Assembly (NCBI GenBank): GCA_002238785.1
Contig: MPNA01000010.1
Span: forward strand, 1-64,000
Direction of reading: 5' to 3'
Origin: a bacterium OM1 bin76
Lineage (GTDB): Bacteria > Actinomycetota > Acidimicrobiia > Spongiisociales > ZC4RG35
DNA length: 64,000 nt
This document shows, piece after piece, positions 48,151-57,267 of this stretch. The stretch's first letter is position 1. Every line of letters starts with the position of its first letter. Below the pieces are notes generated by a model that made no database searches, had not been told where the DNA came from, and saw nothing but the letters and a program-made list of their open reading frames with translations. A program made the translations under genes and the position numbers.

Positions 48151-48514
48151 TTCTCGGCTCAGAATTCTATAGATCAACTCGTTGCGTTTTGTGCGAGTGT
48201 GCGAACAGAGGCCTGCCCGTGGTGTTGGACCGCGAACAACTACGCCACCAGGGGACTTCTCCTAACTTGACCCCCACCACCCATACCAGCAACCGAATCC
48301 CAACATTTCGCGAAGGGCCCACAAGTAAGAACGCTTCGCAATAACCTGTCCTAGAGACGTTTTTCCCTTTACGATGCCGGGTTCAGGGATCCTCGGCATC
48401 CGCATGGCTCGGTTATCTCCGATCCTTGGAATCTAATCCGAGCCCCTGGGTTCATTTCATCAGCATCGGACCCATTTCCACCAACACGGAGGGTCCTTTG
48501 GCGGAGGTACCGCG
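48151..48514. other. Intergenic region containing repeat copy 2
   Basis: Apart from the repeat at 48237-48319 nothing is recognised. The region closes the degenerate segment that opens with the integrase remnant. Confidence 0.4.
48237..48319 (+). repeat. Dispersed repeat, copy 2
   Basis: Same-orientation partner of 41043-41128, 83 bp, sharing CAACTACGCC, CTCCTAAC, CCACCACCC, AATCCCAACAT and CGCGAAGGGCC. The two copies bracket about 7.1 kb. Confidence 0.75.
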
Positions 48515-49021
48515 TCAGGCGTCGGAGGCTACCCGTGGGTCCGGTCCGAACTGGTTGGGGCCGTCGTCTCCCTTCCCGGCCAGCCATACAATCGACCAGA
48601 TCGCTACGGGCAGCATGCCCAATGCCGACACCACGACACCTATCGCTCCGCCGATCATCATGTCCTCCCCAAACAACGATGCATCCCCGAAACCCAACAT
48701 TGCCCCCCAGATAAGTGCTCCGGTGCTAACGACCATAATGACGCCCAGAATCACGAAAACCGCGATCCAGAGCGCCAGCCACGAGCCTCTCCTGCCAGTG
48801 TCATGAAGCCGACGAGTCGCAACAGCCAGCCCCGGAACCAGCACCGCAAGCGAGAGTATCACACCCAAGCTCGGAACGTCAATGGCATTGCCGACTACGC
48901 CGACTATCACTTGACCGATGAACACCGCCAGCACCCACCACCAGTACTCGGACCTCGCAGCCCGGCCCCTGAATACCGCATACTGCCTAAGCACGCTCCC
49001 TATGGCATCCGGAAAGCTCAT
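48515..49021 (-). CDS. DUF805 membrane protein
   Basis: This 168-residue membrane protein has the DUF805 signature: YAVFRGRAARSEYWWWVLAV at the N-terminus and TRRLHDTGRRGSWLALWIAV in the middle, with four or more membrane segments and the terminal GPNQFGPDP motif. The family function is unknown. Start ATG at 49021. Confidence 0.9.
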   Translation of the reverse strand: MSFPDAIGSVLRQYAVFRGRAARSEYWWWVLAVFIGQVIVGVVGNAIDVPSLGVILSLAVLVPGLAVATRRLHDTGRRGSWLALWIAVFVILGVIMVVSTGALIWGAMLGFGDASLFGEDMMIGGAIGVVVSALGMLPVAIWSIVWLAGKGDDGPNQFGPDPRVASDA

Positions 49022-49608
49022 TCTGTCTCCTTTGGTTCGCAGTCCAACTCCACGCGGTCACAGGGAGTATGCAGCCTCGCGTTTCGTTTGGTGGGAGAAA
49101 CACACGAGGTTAAGCATTCATAGTGTAGGGACTTGCGAACAACTCTTTGGCAAATGTGTTGGAAATGCGTTTCATAACTTAATGACAAAGTCTAGCGGAA
49201 TTCGTTGGAATCGACCCGAGAAGGTCCCGCTCCTGGGAAATGTGAGTTGGACAACGCCGGTCAGGCCGTACAGGGAACGAAACCGCCCGTTACCACGGTA
49301 GCCGACTCGGCCAGCCAGTCATATTGCAAACATTCGCAAACTCATCCTCGACCTCCCCGCCAGCGGCCACGGACTGAGAGGCGTCGTGCCGAGACTTTGC
49401 GTGCCAGAAACATACCCACCACCCGCAGCGGCTAATGATGGCCACCCACCTTGTCTAACAGAGGAGCCTGGGCCGGGGGGTGCAGTCGGTTAGCATTGCC
49501 CAACGGGGCCGAGGGGCGGGAATCCCTTTTCGCGGGATAGGTACGGGATTTCGCGGCTTGTCACTCAGATTCGTATTGACCCCGCCATAACTGCGCTGAG
49601 TGTTCCGG
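49022..49608. other. Intergenic region before the nucleoside locus
   Basis: No gene is recognised. The right part lies downstream of the minus-strand nucleoside operon and may hold its terminator, but no clear hairpin with a T-run was seen. Confidence 0.4.
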
Positions 49609-50358
49609 TTACTGGTTGTCGACCAGGGCGTCCAGGGCGATTCCGATCATCCGGCCCACGGCCTCTCTCACAATCTCTCGATGAGGGTTGTAGCCGGTCA
49701 TCTCCTCGTCGCGTTCCACCAGGGGGTTGCCGTCCACGGTGAGGATGGCGCCACACTCTCTTCCCACCAGGCCGGCCATTACGAACAGCGCCGCGCATTC
49801 CATCTCGACCGCCTTCACTCCTGCCTTCTGCCAGAGGGGAAGGTTGGAGCCGAGGATGTCGTTGGTGTAGAAGACTGCGTTGGTTAGGGTCAGGCCCTCG
49901 TGGATGTTCTCGCCTCCCCGGGCCGCTCGACGGAGCGCGGTCACGATATCGGGCGAGGCCACGGCGGGATACCCATCCGGCACCAACTGCGAGCTGAGCC
50001 CTTCGTTTCGCACCGCGCCGGTGACGATCACCAGGTGACCGTCCAGGACCTCATCCTGCATGCCTCCGCAACTTCCCGCCCTGATCACCCGACGGACGCC
50101 CGCCTGGAACAGTTCGTCGAAGGCAACCGCCGCCCCGGCAGCGCCAACGCCGTGAGAGACCACTCCGACTTCCACCCCGCGATGTTTGCCCACCAGGGTT
50201 AGATACTCCCGGAAGTGCCCCAGCTGGACGCGGTCTTCGAATCGGGAGGCCACGCGAAGTGCGCGTTCGGGGTCGCCCACCACCAGCATCCGCTCGGGGA
50301 TGCTCTCGGCCGCCACGTTCAATACGGGAAGATGCATGTTCTCAAACCACCCTTTCAT
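49609..50358 (-). CDS. Nucleoside phosphorylase (uridine phosphorylase/PNP_UDP_1 family)
   Basis: This protein of about 249 residues cleaves a nucleoside with phosphate to base and pentose-1-phosphate. Visible motifs are VVGDPERALRVASRF (phosphate site), RAGSCGGMQ and VKAVEMECAALFVMA, the sugar- and phosphate-binding Glu pair typical of uridine/MTA-type phosphorylases. It is the last gene of the minus-strand operon and its start overlaps the end of the upstream SDR domain. The ATG at 50337 (MHLPVLNVAAES) is an alternative. Pyrimidine or purine preference cannot be decided by eye. Confidence 0.9.
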   Translation of the reverse strand: MKGWFENMHLPVLNVAAESIPERMLVVGDPERALRVASRFEDRVQLGHFREYLTLVGKHRGVEVGVVSHGVGAAGAAVAFDELFQAGVRRVIRAGSCGGMQDEVLDGHLVIVTGAVRNEGLSSQLVPDGYPAVASPDIVTALRRAARGGENIHEGLTLTNAVFYTNDILGSNLPLWQKAGVKAVEMECAALFVMAGLVGRECGAILTVDGNPLVERDEEMTGYNPHREIVREAVGRMIGIALDALVDNQ

Positions 50359-51113
50359 TTCCGCCGTCGATCGGTATCTGCGCTCCGGTGGTGGCCTCGA
50401 ACCGGTCGCCCACCAGTTCCGCCACCACGGTCGCCACATGGTTGGAGGTGACTGCCGTTCCCAGCAGATTCCGCCGTTTGTAGGACTCCACGTCCATGTT
50501 GTATTGCGAGGCCCGAGCGGCCAGGAGTTCATCATTCCAGATTCCGGTGTCGAACACCGCGTCGGGATTGACTATGTTGACCCGGATGCCGTGGGAGGCC
50601 CACTCCAGGGCGGCCACCCGCGCCAACTGGGTGAGAGCCGCCTTGGAAGACGAGTAGGCAGCCGCCCCCGGACCCGGCGCCGGCACATTGCGGGTGGAGA
50701 CCACCGCCACCCGCCCGCCGGCGGGCGACAGAGACAGGAAGGGATGGACGCCCGAGAGCAGATCGGCCGCCGCATCGACGTTGACCTCCATGGTCTTCCT
50801 CCAGGCCGATCGGTCCAGTGCGGCGATCGGTCCGGTTCCGGTGAAGATCCCCGCGCAGATCACCACGATGTCGATCCCTCCGAACCGTTCCACGGCTCTG
50901 CGGAGGGCGGCGGCCTGCGCCTGTGGGTCGGTCACGTCGCATTCCACACCCAGCCAGGACGCCGACTCGAAAGCTGTCACCACCGAGGGCGAGAGGTCCA
51001 GCCCGGTCACCGCCGCGCCTCGCCGGAGCAACTCCGCTGCGCAGGCCCGCCCGATTCCCGAGGCTGCGCCCGTCACCAGCGCCGCCATTCCGGTCAGTTC
51101 GGGGGATGGCCCT

Positions 51114-51121
51114 TTACGTTT
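51114..51121. repeat. Target-site duplication of the IS1595 element, left copy
   Basis: TTACGTTT directly abuts the left terminal inverted repeat and is repeated at 54046-54053. Eight base pairs is the usual duplication for IS1595-family elements. Confidence 0.93.
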
Positions 51122-51151
51122 GGGAATTATATACCTAAGTGGCGAAACCGG
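51122..51151. repeat. Left terminal inverted repeat of the IS1595 element
   Basis: Thirty bases that are the exact reverse complement of 54016-54045. Confidence 0.95.
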
Positions 51152-51307
51152 GTTCTTAGCGTTTCCGGTCTTGGGGATACCGCCACTCCGAGGGTTTCTT
51201 CGGCGGGGTGAACAGGACAGCACGGGCGATGTTCTCTGGCGTGTCAGGTATAGGCGGTGGTAGGGGTTTCTCCACGGGACGACCCCGCTTGCGTTTCTTG
51301 GATGCGG

Positions 51308-52763
51308 TCAAAACAGGCTCCCTTGCATTAGCGGCTTGCCGGTGTACGGATTGTTCATCGGGGGAAGGTTGGGGCGGCGGCGGTCAAAGTAGTCGGCTAT
51401 CGACCAGAGGTTCATACGGTCATATGGCACACCGGAAACATGAATGTTGCCCAGATAGGCATCGGCCCTGGCCTGTGGGCTGCTAATCGGGTCAAGGGTG
51501 ATGTAACAGCCCACCGCAGCTCTCCGACGGCGAGTGACTCCACAGAACGCACGCAGGCCATCCACAGGCGGACGTTTCCCGCCCTTGACCTGAGCAATGG
51601 CTAGGCGGGTAGGCCAGTCGTCCGGTTTGATGCTGAGCGTGGCCCTGCCGTCTATGCCCCCGTCTCCGACCTGGCGAATGTTGGGAGCGAACCCCGGAGC
51701 GCGTTGGATGGCCCAAGTCTCGAACCCGAACGGGTCGGAGACGGCCATTCTTGCTGCGGAGCGATAGTCGGCAGGTATCCCATAGGTGGGGATGGTGCGG
51801 TCCCCGAGCCGCTGGAGCATGATTTCGATGGCGTGAGAGTCAACATCTATGCCGATCCACCGACGGCCTGCCGCCGCGGATGCGGCTATGGTGGTCCCGC
51901 AACCACAAAAGGGATCCAGTACCAAATCCCCCGGTTTGGACGAAGCGCGAATGATCCTGTCCAAGAGCGCCACGGGTTTCTGAGTCGGATAACCCAGCCG
52001 CTCTTTGGCGTTCGGGTTGACAGGATTGACGTCGACCCACACAGAATCAACTATGTCTCCCTTGGTGTCATCCAAGTAAATAGTGCGACGGCCTCCCCTG
52101 GTCGGGTTTACATCGTCTCGGTACAGTCTCCCATCGGCGTCCTTCTTGAATCGTTTGACGTACTCCGGTTTGTGGGGCAGGTACTGGGTAGAAAAACGGA
52201 TACGATCGACCGATTTGGCGTAGAACAGCAGGATGTCGTTCTTTTGCGGAAACTTCCTAGCTGTCTTGCGCTTGAACCCTTGGGATCGTTTCCAAACGAT
52301 CTCGCTTCGGAAGTTCTGGTGGGCAAAGATGGCGTCCATCAGCAGTTTGAGGTAATGCGATGCGGTGGTATCACAGTGGAGATAGATGCTCCCGGTGGGT
52401 TTGAGCAGGCGATAGCATTCCTCCAGCCGCTCGGCCATATATGTGAGGTAGGCGAGCATCCCGCACTCGCCCAAGACCCGATGCAGGCCGCTGACGGCAT
52501 TGTGGGACGGGAGGGCGACCGCTCCCAGATAGCGGTCCAGGCGTTGCGCGGCCTTGGTGTCCCATGTCCAAGTGTCGGTGAACGCCCGATATTGCGCGTC
52601 TCCCCCCCCCCTCCCCGGAGAACAGCATGTTGTAATCGGTCTTGCTGTTGAACGGAGGATCAAGATAGATCAGGTCAACGCATTCGGTCGGCCATTCTCT
52701 CATCCAGTCCAAACAGTCGCCGTAGTAGAGAGCGTTGTCGGTAGGCGGGGCTAGTGTGCCCAT
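51308..52763 (-). CDS. Beta-class DNA methyltransferase fused to an Mrr-like nuclease domain; frame broken at a poly-G tract
   Basis: Reading from the ATG at 52763, the N-terminus NALYYGDCLDWMREW and catalytic motif IV LDPPFNS (N4/N6-adenine or cytosine methylase) are in one frame. After ten G at 52602-52611 the rest continues in another frame: DAQYRAFTDTWTWD, YPTQKPVALLDRIIRAS and the SAM motif DPFCGCGTTIAAS. Nine G would give one 484-residue protein. Motif IV before motif I marks the beta class. Residues ~360-470 (RQVGDGGIDGRATLS, LAIAQVKGGKRPP) fit an Mrr-like D...QxK nuclease fold. The current state appears OFF. Confidence 0.85.
52602..52611. repeat. Ten-base homopolymer (poly-G on the coding strand) in the methyltransferase gene
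   Basis: Ten C on the plus strand, ten G in the coding sense, between codons for LFSGE and DAQYRAF. Loss of one G restores the frame. Such tracts change length by slipped-strand mispairing. Assembly error at the homopolymer is the main alternative. Confidence 0.9.
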
Positions 52764-53725
52764 TGTCGGCCTCCGGCAACCAAATCCTCATATCGCAGGC
52801 GGCGGCCCACCAGCCCCGCGGCTGTCCATTCCATCTGATCAATCGTGTCAAACGACCGCGTATTGTGACGCCCTGCGAACTCGTTCACATACCTTTGGAG
52901 ATGCTTGCCGGAGAGACGATGGTAGGTACCGTAATAGCCCCGTTTGAGCATCGCCCAAAACGATTCGACGCCGTTGGTGTGCGCCTTGTCCCGCACGAAC
53001 TCGCCCACGCTATGGCGGACGGTCTGATGATTCGGTAGCCCCTTGTAGGCGCTGGCGTCGTCGGTGAACACCTCCGCCTCCGGGCTGGTATGCGAACGGG
53101 TAAACCCTTGGAGGGTGGGCTTGTCGGTGCGGGCCACCACCGCCGCGGCGACCTGATTCGTGGCCCGGTCTTTAGCACCGACGACCGCGGTCTTGCCTAC
53201 CGTGCCCCGTCCGAGGTTGGCCCGCTTGTGAGCATGCTTGTTCTTCTCTTTCCCGCCGATGTATGTTTCGTCGACCTCGACCGGCCCCGCGAACACGGCC
53301 CCATGATCGTCCCACGCCTCCCGAATGCGATGGGCCAGATGCCACGCGCTCTTTTGAGTGATCCCCAAATCCCGATGCAACTTCATGCTCGACACGCCTT
53401 TGATGCTCGTATTGAACAGATAAATCGCTATCGCCCACACCCGATAACCCAACTTGGAAGATTGCATCACGCTACCGGTCTTCGTGGAGAACTTCTTGTT
53501 GCAATCGCGGCAACGGAACGGCATGGTTTTGTGCGAGCATTTATCTTGGATGCGGGGACTACCGCATGCCGGGCAGTCTATACCGTTCGGCCACCGCAGG
53601 CCCCGAAACCAGGCCTCGGATTTCTCGTCGTCGGGAAACATGGCGAACAGCTCCATGAGGCTGATACCCTGCCGAAACGCCTTACCTGGTGCTTTGATTG
53701 CTTTGTCTTCCATATATGGAAGCAT
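52751..53725 (-). CDS. IS1595-family transposase
   Basis: This 324-residue protein has an N-terminal zinc ribbon (DCPACGSP ... FRCRDCNKKFS) and a DDE/N core: VEVDETYIGGKEKNKH (first Asp), AEVFTDDASAYKGL (second Asp) and HTNGVESFWAMLKRGYYGTY. The layout is that of the ISXO2-like IS1595 family. It appears intact. The start could be five codons later (MEDKAIKAPG). Its 3' end overlaps the passenger gene by 13 bases, so both are probably cotranscribed. Confidence 0.93.
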   Translation of the reverse strand: MLPYMEDKAIKAPGKAFRQGISLMELFAMFPDDEKSEAWFRGLRWPNGIDCPACGSPRIQDKCSHKTMPFRCRDCNKKFSTKTGSVMQSSKLGYRVWAIAIYLFNTSIKGVSSMKLHRDLGITQKSAWHLAHRIREAWDDHGAVFAGPVEVDETYIGGKEKNKHAHKRANLGRGTVGKTAVVGAKDRATNQVAAAVVARTDKPTLQGFTRSHTSPEAEVFTDDASAYKGLPNHQTVRHSVGEFVRDKAHTNGVESFWAMLKRGYYGTYHRLSGKHLQRYVNEFAGRHNTRSFDTIDQMEWTAAGLVGRRLRYEDLVAGGRQWAH

Positions 53726-54015
53726 AGTGGCGGGGGTGTGACAAAACCCCAGGTCAGGGCGGGGAGTCTTACGGTGACGTAACTACTCGCATGTGATACC
53801 GCCTATAATCGCGCGCGCCCTTAAAAGGTGATCGGCCGCCAAGCTAGCCACTCAGCGACCGATCAAACGTTTTCCACCAGCAAGGAGACAACGCGTTGTC
53901 CCATAATATACACGCTTGCAGATTCTGTCCAACTTATCCCCACAGGTACCGTCTGCGGATCAAAGCCGCCAACTGGGCGGTCAGGATCGGCTACGCACTA
54001 CGCCTACTCCGCTAG

Positions 54016-54045
54016 CCGGTTTCGCCACTTAGGTATATAATTCCC
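54016..54045. repeat. Right terminal inverted repeat of the IS1595 element
   Basis: Thirty bases exactly complementary to the left end, followed by the second TTACGTTT copy at 54046-54053. The 290 bases between it and the transposase start presumably hold the transposase promoter. Confidence 0.95.
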
Positions 54046-55259
54046 TTACGTTTCAGCTTGGCCTGCTCCAACTCCCAGTACTCCACCTCGAACAGGTCCC
54101 CTTCCGGAAGGGCCTGGTATCCGTCCAGGTGATCTTCGGATCTCATCAGGGTCGGCATGGTGTGGTGGTATATGTCCGAAGCGATCCGGGCCGTCCCTGC
54201 GGTGTTCCCTACGGTCAGCATTCCGATCTGGGGATCCAGCACCACCCGGGGGGCAGGGTCCAGCATGGTGGTCTCCCCTCGGGCCCGGTGCAGGTTGCGC
54301 CGGTAATAGTCCTGGTATTCCTCGGTGTAGGCGGCCACGTCCCGGCCCACCATCGGGACCCGCTTGGTCCGGATGACGTGATCGGGTGTGAGGGGTCCTC
54401 GGGTGGCAAGCGACGCCAGGTCCTCTCGGCGAACGAACCCGGCCACCTGCGCGGAACTGTCCCGCACCGAGATCATGGGCCGTCCCGCCGCCTGCGAGAT
54501 CTCCTTGCGTAACCGGGCCAGCGCCACGGGGTCCACCTCACCCAGTGGCTCCGCGGTGGCGGGCCGGCGGGGAGCATGGGCGTCCAGCCACTGGCTCGCC
54601 ATGCTGATCAACTCCACGTGGCTGCGGTAGGCCCCCCGGGTGGTCGGCCCGTAGGTGAAGAGGCCGTGGTTCATGAGGACCATGCCGGTGGAGTCGTCAC
54701 CTCCGGTCGGCCACATGTCCCTGACTTCTCGAGCCAAGTCGAAACCGGGCATCACGTACGGCACGATCAGCACTCCCGGTCCCAGCACCTCCCGCACCCG
54801 GTCGGCGCCGTCGGCCAGGTTGGTGAGAGTCACGATGGCGTCGGCGTGGCTGTGAAGAACCGCCCGGTGAGGGATCAGGGCATGGAGCAGCGATTCCACC
54901 GACGGCTGGGGAGCGGCCGGGTCGAGCCGCGCCGCCGAAAGTTCTCGCATCATGTCGGTGTCCGACAGGCTCGCAAGTTCCAGCAACCGGTGCAGGCGTT
55001 GCAGCGGCAGGGGAGCGAAGCCGCCCTCTTCGATGCTGGCCATGTCCCACCCCGATCCCTTCACCCACAGGGTCTCCACCCGGGCGCCGGTGATGTCCTC
55101 GAACGGCGCCTTCACAGAGGAGTTGCCTCCCCCATGCAGCACCATGGACGGATCGGATCCGATCAGACGGGAGCCGTAGACACACTCCGCCAGGCGGTCG
55201 GAGGCCGGGGGTGCCTCAACATCGTTCCACAGGTCGGCCATTGAACGTCTCCTCTTCGC

Positions 55260-56030
55260 CTAGTAGGGGGTGTCCCCGCCGTCGATGCTGATCGCCTGGC
55301 CGCGGATGATCAGCGCCTCGTCGGAGAGCAGGAAGGCGACTACCCGTCCCACCTCCACGGGCTTGATCTTGCGCCCCATCTGGGCGGGTCCCATCTGGGC
55401 CAGCAGGTCCTCGGCGGGCACATCCATCCGGGGTGAGAGCCAGTCCGCCACCCCGGCCAGCATGGGGGTGTCCACCCCACCGGGGCACACCGCGTTGACG
55501 TTGACGTCATCGTCGGCCCACTCCATGGACAGCGAGCGGGTCAGTCCCAGTACCGCCGCCTTCGAGGCGTTGTAGCCGGCCATGTTCGGGTACCCCGCCT
55601 TGCCGCAATTGGAGGACACGTTCACCACCGCACCGCCCCCGTGCCGGCGAAGGTGGGCGCCGACCGCCTGGGCGAACACGAACGAGCCGGTGACGTTCAC
55701 CTCCAGTTGGCGGTTCCAGGCCGCTGCGGAGGCGTCCCAGGCGGTGTCGAGGAACACCACCCCGGCGCAGTTGACCAGGCCGTCCAGGCGTTGGAAGCGC
55801 TCGGTGGTCTCTCGCACCACCCGACGGGCGTCGGTGGTGGAGGTGACGTCAGCCGCCAGCGGCAGCGTCCGGTCTTCGCCGGGATCCACCGTCGAAGCCG
55901 CCTTCACCGGCGCCGAGAGGTCTACCATCGCCACTCCCCGGGCGCCGTTCTCCAGCAGCGCCGAGGTGACCCCGATCCCCATGCCGCCTCCGGCCCCGCT
56001 CACCACATAGACACGATCTTGGAGTCGCAT
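55260..56030 (-). CDS. Short-chain dehydrogenase/reductase
   Basis: This 256-residue NAD(P) oxidoreductase reads SGAGGGMGIG (cofactor loop), LVNCAGVVFLD, NVSSNCGKAGYPNMAGYNAS with YNASKAA, and VCPGGVDTPML. GAGGAGAGAG before the ATG at 56030 fixes the start; the open frame upstream is a shadow. It lies 18 bases before the aldolase gene in the same operon and may oxidise or reduce an aldehyde or sugar of the pathway. Confidence 0.9.
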   Translation of the reverse strand: MRLQDRVYVVSGAGGGMGIGVTSALLENGARGVAMVDLSAPVKAASTVDPGEDRTLPLAADVTSTTDARRVVRETTERFQRLDGLVNCAGVVFLDTAWDASAAAWNRQLEVNVTGSFVFAQAVGAHLRRHGGGAVVNVSSNCGKAGYPNMAGYNASKAAVLGLTRSLSMEWADDDVNVNAVCPGGVDTPMLAGVADWLSPRMDVPAEDLLAQMGPAQMGRKIKPVEVGRVVAFLLSDEALIIRGQAISIDGGDTPY

Positions 56031-56041
56031 GATCTCTCTCC

Positions 56042-56812
56042 TCACCAGGTGGGGTGGGCCAGGACGCCTCCATCCACCACCAGGTTGGCGCCGGTTATCC
56101 AACGGGCCAGGGGAGATATCAGGAAGAGGCAGGCGTCCGCCACGTCTTCGGGAGTTCCCAGTCTTGTCAACGGTGCCGCCGCCTTCCATCGGACCACGCC
56201 CTCGGGCCATTCCTCTTCCACGCCGCTTCGGTGGATCAATCCCGGTGACACCGAGTTGACCCTGATGCCGTGCTTGCCGTACTCCAGGGCGGCGGCCCGG
56301 GCGTGCATGATCATGCCCGCTTTGGTGACGGCATAGTGACCGTGCCGGAGGCCGGGTTGGCTTCCCTCGATGGAGGAGATGTGGATCACCGATCCCGGAG
56401 CACGACGGGAGATGAGATGAGCCGCCGCCACCTGCGTGAGGCGATGGACGGCGGTCAGGTTGGTGTCCACCATCGTCTGCCACTCCTTGTCGTCCATGTC
56501 GGTCATGGAGGCCAGGGTTTGTACGGCGGCGTTGTTCACCACCGCGTCGAGTCTGCCGAATGAGGCCACCGCGGTCTCCACAATCCGTCTCGGGCCGTTT
56601 GGGTGGCGAAGATCGGCGGCGACTTCTGCAACCGGGCCGGGGAGAGAATCCAGCAGTGGTCCCAGGGCGGTGGTGCGGGTGTGAGCAACCACCATGGCAC
56701 CGGTTTGGGACAACCGCCGGACGATTCCCTGTCCGATGCCGCCCCCCGCACCGGTGACCGCCACCACCATCTCCGACAGGTCAAGCATCGCGGCGGGTGA
56801 GGGGAGAGTCAT
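56042..56812 (-). CDS. Short-chain dehydrogenase/reductase
   Basis: This 256-residue protein reads VAVTGAGGGIGQGI, AVVNNAAVQTL, HISSIEGSQPG, HYAVTKAGMIM (YxxxK) and VNSVSPGLIHRSG, a complete classical SDR. Its ATG overlaps the cupin stop (ATGA), and the next SDR starts 11 bases after its end. It is the second of three SDR domains in this operon. The substrate is unknown. Confidence 0.9.
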   Translation of the reverse strand: MTLPSPAAMLDLSEMVVAVTGAGGGIGQGIVRRLSQTGAMVVAHTRTTALGPLLDSLPGPVAEVAADLRHPNGPRRIVETAVASFGRLDAVVNNAAVQTLASMTDMDDKEWQTMVDTNLTAVHRLTQVAAAHLISRRAPGSVIHISSIEGSQPGLRHGHYAVTKAGMIMHARAAALEYGKHGIRVNSVSPGLIHRSGVEEEWPEGVVRWKAAAPLTRLGTPEDVADACLFLISPLARWITGANLVVDGGVLAHPTW

Positions 56813-57267
56813 GAGAGGTGGTGGCCGCGGGTGAGTTCCAGAACCCGGTCCCCGGCCTGTGGATAGCTACCGGCCAGGTGGGTCCGGTCTCCGAGTTCGA
56901 AGCCGTCGGGATCCCACGGAGGGGCCATCGTGGCGCCCACCAGCGTCCAATCGCCCAGGGTGGAGGCGCCCATCCAAACTCCGGCGAGTACGGTCACGCA
57001 GGGTCGCTGGCCGTCTGCCAGGTCCTTTCCCAGGGTGGGCTCATCGAACGATCCGTCGGGGCGAAGCAAAAGCATGCCGGCCGGTGCGCCCAGGTAGTGG
57101 TGCCATATCTCGGTGGCCTGCAGACGGTGCATGGCGGAGAAGTCGCCGGGCCGCATCAGGAAGTAGATGGCGCTTGCGTGGTCGTCGAGCCAGATCCGGG
57201 TCCACATGCCGCCCTCTTCGGGAAGGGGTTCCAGGCTCAGTGCCGCGATCACTTCGTCGGCGTTCAT
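56809..57267 (-). CDS. DUF985 cupin protein
   Basis: This 152-residue cupin has the DUF985 pattern: SAIYFLMRPGDFSAMHRLQA, EIWHHYLGAP, and the C-terminal GATMAPPWDPDGFELGDR. DUF985 proteins bind small ligands, possibly nucleotide sugars or metabolites; their catalytic role is not established. Both ends overlap neighbouring genes by four bases, so it is translated within the nucleoside operon. Confidence 0.85.
   Translation of the reverse strand: MNADEVIAALSLEPLPEEGGMWTRIWLDDHASAIYFLMRPGDFSAMHRLQATEIWHHYLGAPAGMLLLRPDGSFDEPTLGKDLADGQRPCVTVLAGVWMGASTLGDWTLVGATMAPPWDPDGFELGDRTHLAGSYPQAGDRVLELTRGHHLS

Larger units (their letters stand above)
51122..54045. mobile_element. IS1595-family transposon with DNA-methyltransferase passenger
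   Basis: The element is 2924 bp, bounded by perfect 30-bp inverted repeats beginning GGGAATTATATACCTAAGTG and flanked by an 8-bp direct target duplication. It carries a transposase gene and a methyltransferase-nuclease gene on the minus strand, overlapping by 13 bases. Perfect ends and an undamaged duplication indicate recent insertion. It lies in the nucleoside operon and should be polar on the SDR half and the phosphorylase. Confidence 0.95.
50342..55241 (-). pseudogene. Bifunctional class II aldolase/short-chain dehydrogenase, split by an IS1595 transposon
   Basis: The N-terminal half (55241 to 54046) is a class II aldolase: LHGGGNSSVKAPFEDITG, AVLHSHADAIVTLTN (HxH zinc site) and VLMNHGLFTYG. 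The C-terminal half (51121 to 50342) is an SDR: AALVTGAASGIG, VVICAGIF, AAYSSSKAAL. Removing the 2924-bp element and one copy of the 8-bp duplication leaves exactly 656 in-frame codons joined as KLKRKGPSPELTGMAAL, matching RhaEW-like fusion proteins. The fusion cleaves a ketose-1-phosphate to DHAP plus aldehyde and oxidises the aldehyde. Now the aldolase stops inside the transposon; the SDR half may have its own expression. Confidence 0.93.

Noticed and set aside
50342-55241. L-rhamnose catabolic operon based on the RhaEW-like aldolase/dehydrogenase
   Set aside because: No rhamnose isomerase, rhamnulokinase or mutarotase in the window; the neighbours are nucleoside genes.
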